DNA of 64,000 nucleotides from Oscheius onirici (Eukaryota > Nematoda > Chromadorea > Rhabditida > Rhabditidae): NCBI GenBank assembly GCA_932521025.1, contig OW051471.1, forward strand, positions 806,001 to 870,000, read 5' to 3'. Below are positions 11,553-22,200 of this stretch, one piece after another (the stretch's first letter is position 1; each line of letters begins with the position of its first letter). The notes beneath the pieces are model-generated. The model had not been told where the DNA came from. It saw nothing but the letters and a program-made list of their open reading frames with translations, and searched no databases. Position numbers and translations under genes: made by a program.

Positions 11553-11879
11553 ATGTTTTATGTGATCTTTATTCTCGCAGTGTATTTTTTTGTGGAATCA
11601 CTTGTACCGACGAAGGAAGACTTGAATATAGCTGTCGCCAAACGGGTAGTTTTCGTTACGCAAAATTGCATACCAAATTTATTGTAATTTCTGTTAAAAA
11701 CCGCTGCTGCGGGTACGCAATTTCGCGCAACTAACAGTACGCAGCATATACGTTTGACAACGTCTATAAACGTCTTTTCCTCCTCTTCTTTTCTTGACTC
11801 CGAACACGTTTTTTCTATCTAGCAATCTGATCCAAATGTAGCCTGTTCAGCGCTCACTGAGAAAAATTTCGATCTTTAG
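11553..11879 (+). CDS. Candidate small secreted peptide (49 aa, two exons)
   Basis: Exons 11553-11645 and 11823-11879 join in phase 0 through a GTAGTT donor and a TTTTTCTATCTAG acceptor. The product begins MFYVIFILAVYFFVESLVP, a strong signal peptide, followed by an acidic stretch, a KR dibasic site at the exon junction, and a short tail ending at TAG. Small peptides of this form are often neuropeptides or defence peptides, but I do not recognise a family and no AATAAA is nearby. The second exon may belong to a longer alternative transcript. A chance hydrophobic ORF cannot be excluded. Confidence 0.35.
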
Positions 11880-12322
11880 AATCTTCGTCGTGAGACCTGT
11901 ATAACGAGAAAAAGTACTTCCTTTTCTCATCTTTAGCTGTGTATTCGGCTGAGTATTCTACTTTTTCATGTTATATTTGTTGTAATGGGTCTCGGAGCGA
12001 ATTCTTCAGGTTCGGAACGAACTTTTTACAGGTCTGTTTTTGCTCCGTAGGCGTTGAACAGACTATATAGAAACCTACAACTGGTTCAAAGTTCAAGGCT
12101 TCTACGCTAAAATGTTTCATTACTTTTGTATCTTTCCGTACGCAGACCTGTCATCAATACGCCCTCAGAAAAATGACGAAACAAATCTTTATTACTGTGT
12201 ATATCTTTGCACTCATTCCGTCCCCGATTGATTACAGTCCACACCTTTTTTTTTGCTGGTGCATGTAGGTACAAATATGGCACACTTGTTTTCGTTCTCT
12301 CTTATCAGTATTCCGGAGCCGG

Positions 12323-13942
12323 TTATCGCTTGTTTTTGAATTGAAGAGGAGTGTCTTCGAAGACGGTCTCAAGTCGGATGTAGAATGTCGGCTGGACTAT
12401 TCGGAGACGTCGGGATTGGAGCTCTGACAATGGGGGAAGTTAGAACTTCTTTTTGGTAGCTTGTTTCAGTAAAAGTTTAAAAGAAAAGTGTCTTCCTAAG
12501 GTTTGTTGTTTTGGACAAAGTCATCAAACAAAATACTGTCGTTGCCAAGCTATGCGTACTTTCCGCCACGAGAAATTGCGTACGAAAAATCACCGAAATT
12601 TTGAATAAAACTGTTCTTCGGCGCATTTTGAAGTAGCAAAAATTACTCAACAGATCCATTTGCAACTGCAATTTTTGCTATTTTTGATGGCCCTTCCAGC
12701 TGCAGGACTAATAGTCGCAAATATGGTTCAATTTCATACCAAAGTTGGAAACAAAAAAAAGAGCTGGAAGTTTCCAGGACATTGCATTATTTTGGTAATA
12801 CTACGGCTATGATTTTTTTTGGCGGGAACATGCGCCAAACGTCCAAATGATCCATTTTTTGATTTTTTTCACTCATTTTTTTCGCTTTCTTATAATTGAA
12901 TTATATGTGAAAAACTACGCTTAAAAGGTGTAAGTTGCACAGAAAAAGCTTGGATTTTCGAAAATCGGCTCGGATTGAAATAAATGACCAAAATGACCCT
13001 GTTTCGGTCCCATTTTTGGACAATCGAGGGGAAATTGTCACGTAGAATTCAATGAAAGCACTTAGAATGAGCTGAAATGAGTGAAAAGATCAAAAACGGA
13101 ACATTTGGACGTTTGGCGTAAGTCCCCGCCAAAAATATTCAAATGGGAGGTGCCAGCCGAAGTACTACCATGATTTTGAATGAACGCGGCTATATGTTTC
13201 GAACCGGATTGATTGCTGAACGAAGGGCTATTATATCAATTCTCTCAGGACATTCGCACAACAAAACAGTTTTGCCGAAAAAAGTCGGTGGAAAAAATTA
13301 GGAAAATTAGGAAAAGAAATTTCGATTCTTCTTACAAAAAACTTGAAACAAACGATTATTTTAAAGTCAGGTTTCCCCAATTTTGTTCCTCTTTCTTGTA
13401 AACCCATTTTGTTAGGTACACCTGCCCCCGGTGATCAAAACCGCCTTGGAATCTTTCACTTTTCTGAGTACTGAACAAGCGAAGAAACTTAGAACTGGTA
13501 AAAATTTTACTAAACATTTTCGAGTCGAAAGAAAGATAAGTCTCTAGTTTGAAGCCGAATTGTATCACAGCTACCAAGCTTCAAAAACGGTACTGCTTCC
13601 TTCAAAATTTCGGGGTTTGAAAGTCGCGGGGTTCCAAAAAATCTTTGGACAATTTGAGCGACGTTTTGAGACCAGAAAGTGAAAACAAAGTGTTATTGGA
13701 TTTTTACCAGAATTTTCGAAGTACAAAGTGTTGAAAGTCCCCATCCCAGGCTGCGCTTTTATACAAATTATGAAACTTCATTTTTTACCAACTTCACTTT
13801 TTAATAACTCGAGAAGATTTTCAGACTTTCCACTACAAAGGATAGAAAAAATCTCACCTTGTTCCCTCTCCCTCGTCCTCTCAATCGGATCCTCCACGTC
13901 CTCTCCGACCCAGAACAGAACAGGATTGGCTACTTTGGACAT
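12323..13942 (-). CDS. Candidate minus-strand gene of unknown function
   Basis: Exon 1 is 13942-13858 (MSKVANPVLFWVGEDVEDP..EREQ; donor AACAAG/GTGAGA). Exon 2 is 13470-13422 (acceptor CTTGTTCAG; VLRKVKDSKAVLITGG; donor GGCAG/GTGTAC). Their phases match (1 and 2). A further coding-looking exon, 12423-12323, starts after TTGTCAG and in one frame ends ..FYIRLETVFEDTPLQFKNKR plus TAA. Direct joining from exon 2 puts that exon in another frame, which stops after 18 codons, so a connecting exon is missing or the model is wrong. A MITE (12816-13135) lies in the intron. No family recognised. The opposite strand of the last exon is also open. Confidence 0.45.
12816..13135. mobile_element. MITE with TIRs TTTTTGGCGGG..CGCCAAACGTCC
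   Basis: Left arm TTTTTTGGCGGGAACATGCG then CCAAACGTCCAAATG; the right arm is its inverse, ending GTCCCCGCCAAAAA at 13135. The interior is non-coding, about 320 bp in total. It lies in the presumed intron of the candidate minus-strand gene. Superfamily not determined. Confidence 0.7.
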
Positions 13943-14315
13943 CCTTTAGAAGTAGTACAGATTTTTGAAGGAAAAGTTTGTTGCCTGGTCGCTCTTCTGG
14001 TCCCTCTTATGAATAAAAACGAACCAGGATGGGCGGAGTCAGTCCTTTTGGTCGGTAAAAAGATAGAGAGAGATGCCACACGTGTCAGGGGAAAAGTCAC
14101 GCGGGACGGGGGGAACACAACAGAAGGTCAACACCGAGAGAGAGAGAAAGAGCATAAGCCGATTTGGACAGACGCTTTTGGATGGAAAAAGAACGGGTAG
14201 TTGAGTCAGGGGTCTGGATACTACTGGAGACGGAGAAACAGTTTGCACAGCTGTTATCAGACAGGGCAACTGGAATACGATTGGCATAATATGATGAGAG
14301 TATATGGAAAATGAT

Positions 14316-14407
14316 GGCGAGATGGCGCAGTGGTAGGAAATTTTGGTGTATTGTTAAGATTCGCCGCTGTTACCCAGACGACCCGGGATTCGATTCCTCT
14401 TCTCGCC
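14316..14407 (+). tRNA. tRNA-like sequence (degenerate) at the head of a Helitron-type repeat
   Basis: GGCGAGA at 14316-14322 can pair with TCTCGCC at 14401-14407 as an acceptor stem. An A-box-like TGGCGCAGTGG follows the 5' strand, and a B-box-like GATTCGATTCC lies before the 3' strand. The 92-base span is long for a normal tRNA, and the D and anticodon arms do not fold properly, so I read it as a tRNA-derived head or pseudogene, not a working tRNA. The 3' half is the same block carried within the other Helitron copies. Confidence 0.45.
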
Positions 14408-14496
14408 AAATATTTTTGCTAAATTGTTTTGAGTAGAAAATAGAGTCAGGGTAACCGGTAGGGGATTGGAAGGGACCGGTAGACCTGTATAAGTTC

Positions 14497-15589
14497 GGGG
14501 CGTAAACTATTCGGACGAATAGTTGCAAGCTCGGACGAATAGTTGCATACTCGGACGAATAATTGCATTGGAGGAAGGCTGTTCGCCATTGGAAGAACAG
14601 TCACAGGACGTTCGTGCCACTTGTGGTAAACCTTCGAGGAGCCGCTTGTCGTTTGTGCGAGAGTCATTCTTCCGCTCTATCATAGGAGCCAAGATGCAAA
14701 CCCCATCGATTGCCCAAGCAGTGGCAGCACACAACACCAAATTCCACTTCTTTGGCGAGTTCAGAGCTACAGTGACCATCGGAAGCAACAACATCAAGCA
14801 CAACTTCCTCGTGGTCAACGACGAACACTGTTCAGCTGCAGTGCTGATTGGCTTCGATTTCGTGAAAACTGTCAGTCAGATGGGACTCGCCTGCCAGCTG
14901 AACCCAGCCGATGAGACGCTGCAGATCGGGAAGGACACGATACCGCTACTTCGACCAGGACAACGAGCGTTCCTACCACGAGATGAAGGATCCCTTCTGA
15001 CTACTGTCAACCACATCTCGCTCGGACCCAGTCAAGGAGCTGTGATCACTGTCCGTCTCCCAAAAGAAGCAAGATTGCATGACGTCGAGTCCAGACATGA
15101 CCAACTAGAGTTACGAGAAGCGTCATTGAACAGAAAGAACAAATTCATCAGCAACAAGGACAGCCGAAAAATAAGTCTGCATCAGCCCGGAAATGGATCT
15201 GGACGAACTCCTCCCTGACTTTGGAGACGTTGGGAAACAATTCACCGAAGGCCTTGACTTATCTGACTCCTGCCTCACACCAGAACAGAAAGAACAATTC
15301 AAGAAGATCATTCTGAGACATCGTGCCAGCATCTACAACAAGGATGGCAACATCGGATGCTTCACCGGCCCTGTCATCCATAAGATCAAGCTGAAGAAGG
15401 ATGCCCAACTGCGAAAGAACAGACCTACCAGGATTCCACTTGGAATGATCCCTGAGGTGAACAAGCAGATCGAGGACATGTTCCACAAGGACAGGCAAGT
15501 GATTTTATTACAAAAAACTGGTATGGAACTATTCGTCCGAGTATGCAACTATTTGTCCGAGTAAAATTCGGACGAATAGTTTACACCCC
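14497..15589. mobile_element. Mutator-like TIR unit carrying a retroelement pol fragment
   Basis: Inverted ends: GGGGCGTAAACTATTCGG at the left and CGAATAGTTTACACCCC at the right. Each arm is about 70 bp and is made of units of about 20 bp related to CGGACGAATAGTTGCATACT, the same family as 3987-5660. TATAAGTTC flanks the unit on both sides (14488-14496 and 15590-15598), a 9-bp target duplication as made by Mutator-like elements. An uninterrupted Helitron copy elsewhere (39705 region, ..TATAAGTTCAGAGAG) shows the empty site. The interior is not a transposase but a piece of an LTR-retrotransposon polyprotein. This arrangement matches the gene-capturing Pack-MULE pattern. Confidence 0.75.
14568..15510 (+). 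pseudogene. Captured LTR-retrotransposon pol fragment (protease to start of RT)
   Basis: The frame 14523-15218 (its opening codons belong to the TIR) includes a retropepsin-like second half (..FLVVNDEHCSAAVLIGFDF). After a frame change near 15110-15190, the frame 15193-15510 has the linker typical before reverse transcriptase, ending in KDAQLRKNRPTRIPL and a following GMIPEVNKQIEDM stretch (Ty3/gypsy-like). It stops before the RT catalytic blocks. No LTRs are present and both ends abut the TIR arms, so it did not insert by retrotransposition. Codon use is GC-richer than the surroundings. Confidence 0.75.
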
Positions 15590-15872
15590 TATAAGTTCAG
15601 AGAAAGATCGGATGGCCGCAAAATAGGAAACTTCGTATCGGTTCTCTAGGAGAGGATAAGAACCTCGAGAAAAATGAAAAAGTCCGATTGATTAGTGAAG
15701 GAAGAAGACGGGACAAGATCAGAAGGGATCGGTTGACTGGAGAAGGGATCAGAAGATATCGGTTGATTGGGGGAAAGGATCAGATGGTATCGGTTGACTG
15801 GGGGGAAGGGATCAGAAGTAAAGAAGAAAACAGAAGTAAAAAAAGCCGCCGACAGGCGGCGAAGCCGGCTGG

Positions 15873-18230
15873 TGGTGTGTCAATGAAAATGTGAAATGAG
15901 GCTCCAAAAACATGCAAAACTTGGATACTTTTTTGATTCCTCTGCTCTGAGTACTTACAAAGGTTTCCTCTACGATATGGTAGCAGCAAAAAAGTGAATG
16001 TTCAGATCCCTCCCAAAATTTCTCTCCCCATAAATCGGTCTAAAACGCCTCCAGATCCGCCATCCTCTTCCAAAGTTCCAACGTTACTAATTAATCCTCT
16101 CATATTTCTGCCACACTTTTTTGCTTCCATTTCTTCTCAGTAAGGTAATTCCTCGGATTAATCTAGGTACAGTCTTACTCAGCTTTTGGCGTCATTGCCA
16201 GTGGGTGTCGTGACGGGGCTGTGGTGTTTGGAACTGAATGAGACGATAATCTTCTTCCTTTTTCATTTTCTATACTTTTTGAGACAACAAACGCTGAATA
16301 CCTGCTAAAATCACATGGGTTTCGTATCTATATACTTGGTGAAACAAACTTTCCAATTTTGTTTGCAGTTTTCATAAAAGCAGGTGGTTCCTAGAGAGGT
16401 TCTTCCCAAATGCGATTTTGTATCGTTTTACAATCCATCACATCTACGTATTGTCGACTAAATGATCCTTCCGGCTTACCTACACTTTGAAACGTTTTTT
16501 TTTGTTGAAATTTTGTGCTGAAAATGTGACAAGTTTAGTGTTTTGTTGAGCAAAAACTGAGCCCTAGCAAGCAAGAAACGTTTTTGTTTCAACGTACAGC
16601 TGAAGCAGAAAATTTTCGCGGAACAATAGTCACTTTCCCTTTCGGAATTCTGCGTCTTCGCAACGAAGAGGCTGGCGCGGCGTGGCGTAGAGATCATCAG
16701 ATAGCCTGGTTTTGTCTTTTTTTTTCAACAATAAACTCACTGAAGCAACGACTTGACTCTTACCTTACAATTAGGCACGATCCGAAACAAAAAAATACAC
16801 GTTATTTTCGCGGAGTTCGAGAAGCATCGAACTTTTGCACATTTTTCATAACAGAAAACTCTCTGAATGAAGAACGTTGCTTCGGTGATTGATCTCTTCC
16901 CAATTTTCCTTCATCTTCTCCCCCCCCCCCCCCCCAACAAATCATAGTATCATGCCCTCTCTCTGTCTGTTTTCGTGTTCAGTAATACCGACCTGCTCTT
17001 TTCTCTCTCCTGGTTCAGTGTCAACAGTCTGAACGTCAAGACTTCCATTGTTTTCTAGATGGAAAAGGGCACAAATTCTCATCTATACGTAAAAGGCAAA
17101 AAAAACACGAAGATGAGAAGACTAAAATTTTTAGTCTTTGGAACGAGGAAATTACGTCCTATTTAGTCTGTTCATTTTGAAGAGGGCGATACCGTAATTT
17201 TGCCCAAAACATAAAGGTTCCATAGAGAATGAGAATTTGGGGTTACTGTGAATTCCTATTTTTGAACAGACTTTATCCGAGAGATTCCTGCTAACAAAGG
17301 CCTAAATACGATAGCGGGCCGGCCTATTGATCTTTCAAAGAGTTTCATTCGTTTTGAGGAATGAGAGAAAAATAAGAAACGTCTGGGCTTATACTAGTTT
17401 ATATATAAGGACTACATGACAGAGAGTGAGAGAGATCAGAGTCGAGGCTGTCGTTGGTCTCTCCTTTAGTCTTCTCGCCGGTCGCTCATATAGTCGATCC
17501 TGACTCAGCCTCTGAAACATATATCATCATGACTATTCCGGACAAGACTGTCTCGGGTCGAGACTCCCAAGTCTCGAACCCTTACAGAAACATGAAAGGA
17601 CAAATTTTTATATGGTCAACTTTTGAATTTAGAGGTTTGAACTTGAGGTTTTTATTGCCTTGTTATGTCTTTTCTTGATCTAAGTTACGAGATTTCAGTA
17701 TCGAAAGGGTAAGACTGTTGTTCCGTAGTATTTTTGGTTTTACATTGTGCATGAATGAGGTTTCTATAAAAAGTAAACGATGTTGGAGATCAGAACAACA
17801 GAAAGAACAAGTGCATGCTTTTGTACCATCGGTAGAGAGATATTTGAATTTTCCATTCGATGACCCGCCGCAAAATACAATTCCTTCCAAGGAAGTAACG
17901 ATTTTGCTTTTCTGCTGCTTTTCGGCAAGCTATTGTCATTGTTCATTGTCTACTGTGATGTAGACTAGTCTTACCTCTAGCATGAAGTTAAAATGATTGA
18001 AAACTTTGGCTTGAAATAGAAGCAGCACGCCACTATCGTCTAAAAAGTGATTATTGCGACATTGAGTCATGCTCTAAAAGTTGGTCTCACTAAAGTAGCT
18101 GCACATCAGAGTGATGTTAGAAGTGAGAAAGGTGAACTCTTTCCCATCACATAGCTCATTCCAACCACACAACTTGAACCAACTAATCTTTTCCCTTTTC
18201 CCTCTTATTATCAATAACTGTGCAAAAAAG
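15873..18230. other. Intergenic stretch, no supported gene
   Basis: A C homopolymer lies at 16920-16935. Around 17380-17620 there is a TATATATAAGG box-like sequence followed by a short ORF containing MTIPDKTVSGRDSQVSNPYR; I could not connect it to further exons. Several TGAAACA/TGTTTCA motifs occur. Nothing else recognised. Confidence 0.4.
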
Positions 18231-18233
18231 GTA

Positions 18234-18294
18234 TATAAAAGTCGGATGCTCAGCTAAAAAATCAAAATTTTTAGCTGAGCATCCGACTTTTATG
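18234..18294. repeat. Near-perfect palindrome
   Basis: ATAAAAGTCGGATGCTCAGC and its inverse GCTGAGCATCCGACTTTTAT flank a short AT-rich loop, giving a hairpin of about 60 bases. It belongs with the family of short hairpins containing GCTGAGTATCC-type cores. Confidence 0.8.
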
Positions 18295-18893
18295 GTCTAT
18301 TTGAGTACAAGATTGAACTTCTTTTCGAGCTCTCTCTCTCTCTCTCTAAAACTTCCTTACTTTTTGTTCATTTCCGTTATTGTTCAGACCAAATTGCGTG
18401 TTTTGCCCATGCTGTTCGGAATTATCCCAACGAATCACTACCCCTTTTGTTTTTCCGCCATTTTGACTGACACAGGCATCATGATGATGGAGAGACATTA
18501 CCACGCCCATCCCCTCTTCTTCCTCTTTCTCTCCGTCTCTCTCAATGTTTATCAGACCGTAAATATCGCTCTGAGCAAAATGCTGGGTACAAACAGAGCG
18601 TTCTGATTGAAAACATGTCTCTTTTTCCTAGATTTTGGGTAAAAATTAGCGGGAAAAAATAGAAATTTCTGTGTTTCAGTGAATCTCATTGTTTTGTTGT
18701 CCGAAAAGTTCCAAAACTAGCATTTTTCCTACGTTTTTTTTCCCTTTATTACAGCAGCCTTTCAAAAGTATTGTTTTTATCCGATATTTCCTGGAATCAG
18801 CGACGTAAAGCTTGTCATTGGCTTTATCTTCTCACAATGAAAAAAAATAGGTTCACTTGGTTTGTTGACTTTTTGTCCAAGAGCCTTTCTACG

Positions 18894-19150
18894 GAAGCCA
18901 AAAAGGGACACATGACCGGACTGACATTGTGACCTCCTAGCCGTTCAAGGGAACTCAAGGTAGCGCGCATTCAAACAGCAAGCATTCAATTTTTGCTTTT
19001 TTTGCACTACTTTTTCCGACTCCTACGTTGTTATAATCGAATTCTCGTCAAAAATTACCCCTAGAAACAGCGGTGGAAGGCTAAAATTGGTGGAAAAATG
19101 ACGAAAATAGACTAAATTCCAAAAGGTCCATTCAAAGCGAGTATCACTGT
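18894..19150. repeat. Relic of the AGGGACA MITE family
   Basis: Starts AAAGGGACACATGACCGG and contains the family's internal block (GTCAAAAATTACCCCTAGAA, then AAATTGGTGGAAAAATGACG). The right half with the inverted end is missing and no TTAA is left at the 5' side. It lies just upstream of the G-alpha gene. Confidence 0.6.
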
Positions 19151-19282
19151 TAGTTCAAGAGGAATTACTATATGTAGACAGCGAAACATACTTGTTCCCG
19201 ACAAATTTTTAAAACCTTCCTATGATTTCTTGTTCTATTTTTCTTGAAAACTGCTATAGACTGCCACAATTCAGATTACAAA

Positions 19283-22200
19283 ATGAACTTTTGTCGCTCC
19301 TGTCTTCCACGGAACGTCGAGGACAAGCTCAGCACGCAAATGTAAGTTTTTCCCAACAAAAAAACACCCCACGAGCAAATCTAAATATAGTCCCGAGACT
19401 TTATGGAAAAGATGAAACACTATTTTTATCATTTTTTTTTGAAACAAGTCTATTTTAGTGCCTCTTTGCAAGACGAGGAAGCGGCCAGACGAACTCACGA
19501 GATTGATAGACAGCTAGAGGCGGAGAAGCTGGCACAGACGAAGGTTTACAAGATTTTAATTTTGGGTAAGTTGCAAAAACAAACCTTGACGACATTACTG
19601 AAAGTGAGTAAACTCGGTGATATGAAGAAGTGGTGAAACAAAAAAAGTCTTACACTCTACCAATAGAGCCAGTGTAGCGCTGGAAGTAACGTTGGTTCGG
19701 GGTTTGAGGTACCACGGCGCTGAGCCCCGGGAGAATTGAACCAAGAATAACAATTCTCGAGCAAAAACGCCTTTCGTTCGATTCGCTGTGCTCTGAAACT
19801 AAAAAAAAAGCAACAAGATTTGGCTATTAGGTTTATTAGCTAAGGGGGGGGGGGGGGGGGGACACAGGGAAGAATAATTCCCGTGCCCCGAAAATAGTGA
19901 GCGACTATGATTACGTACAACAGCTATCGTAACCGATAATTGGGGAAAAATCTCTTTTTTACAACAAACCATAATTGAAATGAAAGTGAACAAGAAGCCC
20001 CGCGGACTACAGCAAGAATGCGTGAAACATGCAATTTATATCTATTTTTGACCAAATTTTATTGCATCATCGTAAAAAATTGAATAGCTTCAACTTAGAG
20101 CGTTTCTTGAAACAAATGAAACAAAACTTATTTTTTCGTACATTTTGCTGAACCCCGTGTTTAGTGAGTCAAGTTTCCAACATAAAGACTCCTTGCAGCA
20201 AAAAAAATTTCCCAGAGAAAAAATTCGATGACAAAAGTGAGTTTGCAGGCGGTCCAGCTTCCGGGAAGAGCACAATTTTCAAGCAGATGAGAATAATTCA
20301 TATGGACGGCTTTACAGAGACCGACTTTATCAACATCCGGTACTTGGTACAAGCCAATTTACTCCAAGTCGTCGGTCAAATTATCCAATCGGCCAGATTT
20401 TTGGAGCTGACTGTGGAGCAGAGGATTATTGTGAGTCGCGACTGCGGAAACCCAAAAAGAGAAGCAAATATTAGCGGTTTTGGTGAAACAATCAAGGAGA
20501 AAAACAGGATTTGGGACTTTTCTTAGAAAATTTGTTCTAGAACCAAATTTCCGCAGTTTCTGTACATTTTTGCCGCTTCGTTAGACGGTGAAAAATGAAA
20601 ACATTTGAGCAAATGCGTCTCGACACGAATTCTACCGTTATTTTTCTAAGAAAAGTCCCGAAAAACAATATCGACAATCAAGTGGAGTGCAAAACAACTG
20701 AGATGTAAGTACCAAAGATGAAACATACAAACTTTTTTCCGGACCTATTTACTCCTCTTAGTAGGCACTGATAAAATCGTTTTTCTTATGCCATTTTAGA
20801 AACAAAAAGGTTGAGAAGATATTCAATAGGATGCAAAAAAAGCTATTATATAATATTAATCTTTTCGATACTGTACCCGAAAATGAAGTTTGACACAGAA
20901 AAAGAACTGTTAAAATCTGGATGTCTCTGGATGAAAAAAAACAGTAAAAACGGGATTGATCAAAGTTTGGTGATTAGAAATTGGTCTTATTTTGAAAAAC
21001 ATTTTTGTTTCACTTACACGGCATGCACGGCAATTGCAGCAAATGATCAATCCACCGGGCGTGTAAAATACGAACTAAAATAAAGAGAAAAGAGGGAAAA
21101 TGGGAAAATACTTCAGCGCTTTGGACACCAGCGCGCGTGGATTTATTGGTCAAAAAAGCTGCAAATGCGGCTCCGGAAGATCCCATCTGAGGAGACCCAT
21201 TCAGAGTCCAATTGGTCTGAAAGTTTGCGCGCAACGAATGGGGTGGATTCTGAACCTCTAGCCAAAAATTGGGGTGAATCCGTTCGGTAGATTTCCCGCA
21301 TCAAAATAGGTTACGAGATCGGGAGAGATCGACATCATTTAGATCATCAACATATCGCCCCCAAATTTTTTTTTAGGTTTTCTAGGAATTCCGCTCGATT
21401 CAACCGAACGGGATTCGAGTTATCGCGATTTTCGCAACACAAAAATTATGTTTTCGAGTGAAAAAAAGGTCTTCGAAAGTTAGGAAGGTTTAGAGTTGTC
21501 CAACTTTTCGCTTTTTTCCACAACTATCATTTTTTTGCTGCAAAGATTCTATGGATCTATTGTCTTGTTCACGTTTTACTAGTGCCTCGGGGAAAATTTT
21601 TTCAGGAAAACTCCGAAAACCCCAAAAAACTGAATTTTATTCGATCGTACAAGCTTTTGCTGGGTTACTATTGCGATTCTACAAAGATACCGTCGTAGCG
21701 AATTTCCAAAACGTTTCTATTTTTTCCTGAAACATACAATTTTCTGCAGAATTTTATTTGAACAAAGTTTCAACTCCTGCATACGGTCCCATCCAATTCT
21801 TTGTTTTGTCTTGGTTACTTGTCTTGGTTATTTGGTGAAAATCAAAAAATCCTGCCTAACTCATAATCTATACACTAAAAATCACCACTGTTCCAAAAAC
21901 TACTGTAAAAATGACCATTTTTTTCAGCCAAGTGTTCACTTCTTCGAAAATACTGTCATCTACCACGACACGGAGATTACTGCACCTCTAATCGAAGCCA
22001 TGAGGAACATTTGTGAGTCGAAAATGGCTGAGGAGGTACTGAACAAGAAGGAAGAATTGGATCTACTGGATTCTGCTTCATAGTTAGTGGTTTCTCAATC
22101 CTGTATCAACTCGAAAACTTTCAGTTTTATCGAAAACATTGACAGAATCTGTCATCCGCTGTACAGGCCAAACACTATGGATGCATTGAGGGCAAGAGTT

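Larger units (their letters stand above)
14316..15872 (+). mobile_element. Helitron-family element interrupted by a TIR transposon
   Basis: The body matches the Helitron copies at 28491 and 39512 (..GACCCGGG..TCGCCAAATATTTTTGC, then purine-rich GATCAGAAGGGATCGGTTG repeats). It ends with the GCCGCC-GACA-GGCGGC hairpin (15845-15860) and CTGG (15869-15872) before T. Its 5' end is not the usual TCTCTACTA; instead the tRNA-like head is present. Between 14497 and 15589 it is split by another transposon at TATAAGTTC, which is duplicated on both sides. Confidence 0.7.

Noticed and set aside
15193-15564. Methionine-started ORF as an independent gene
   Set aside because: It is the continuation of the retroelement pol fragment; its last codons are the transposon's inverted repeat.
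20610-20887. Two phase-compatible open segments (20610-20704 and 20800-20887) as extra G-alpha exons
   Set aside because: Adding them would insert about 61 residues in the helical domain. Joining 20430 directly to 21928 gives the normal spacing seen in other G-alpha, and the acceptor at 20609 is poor.
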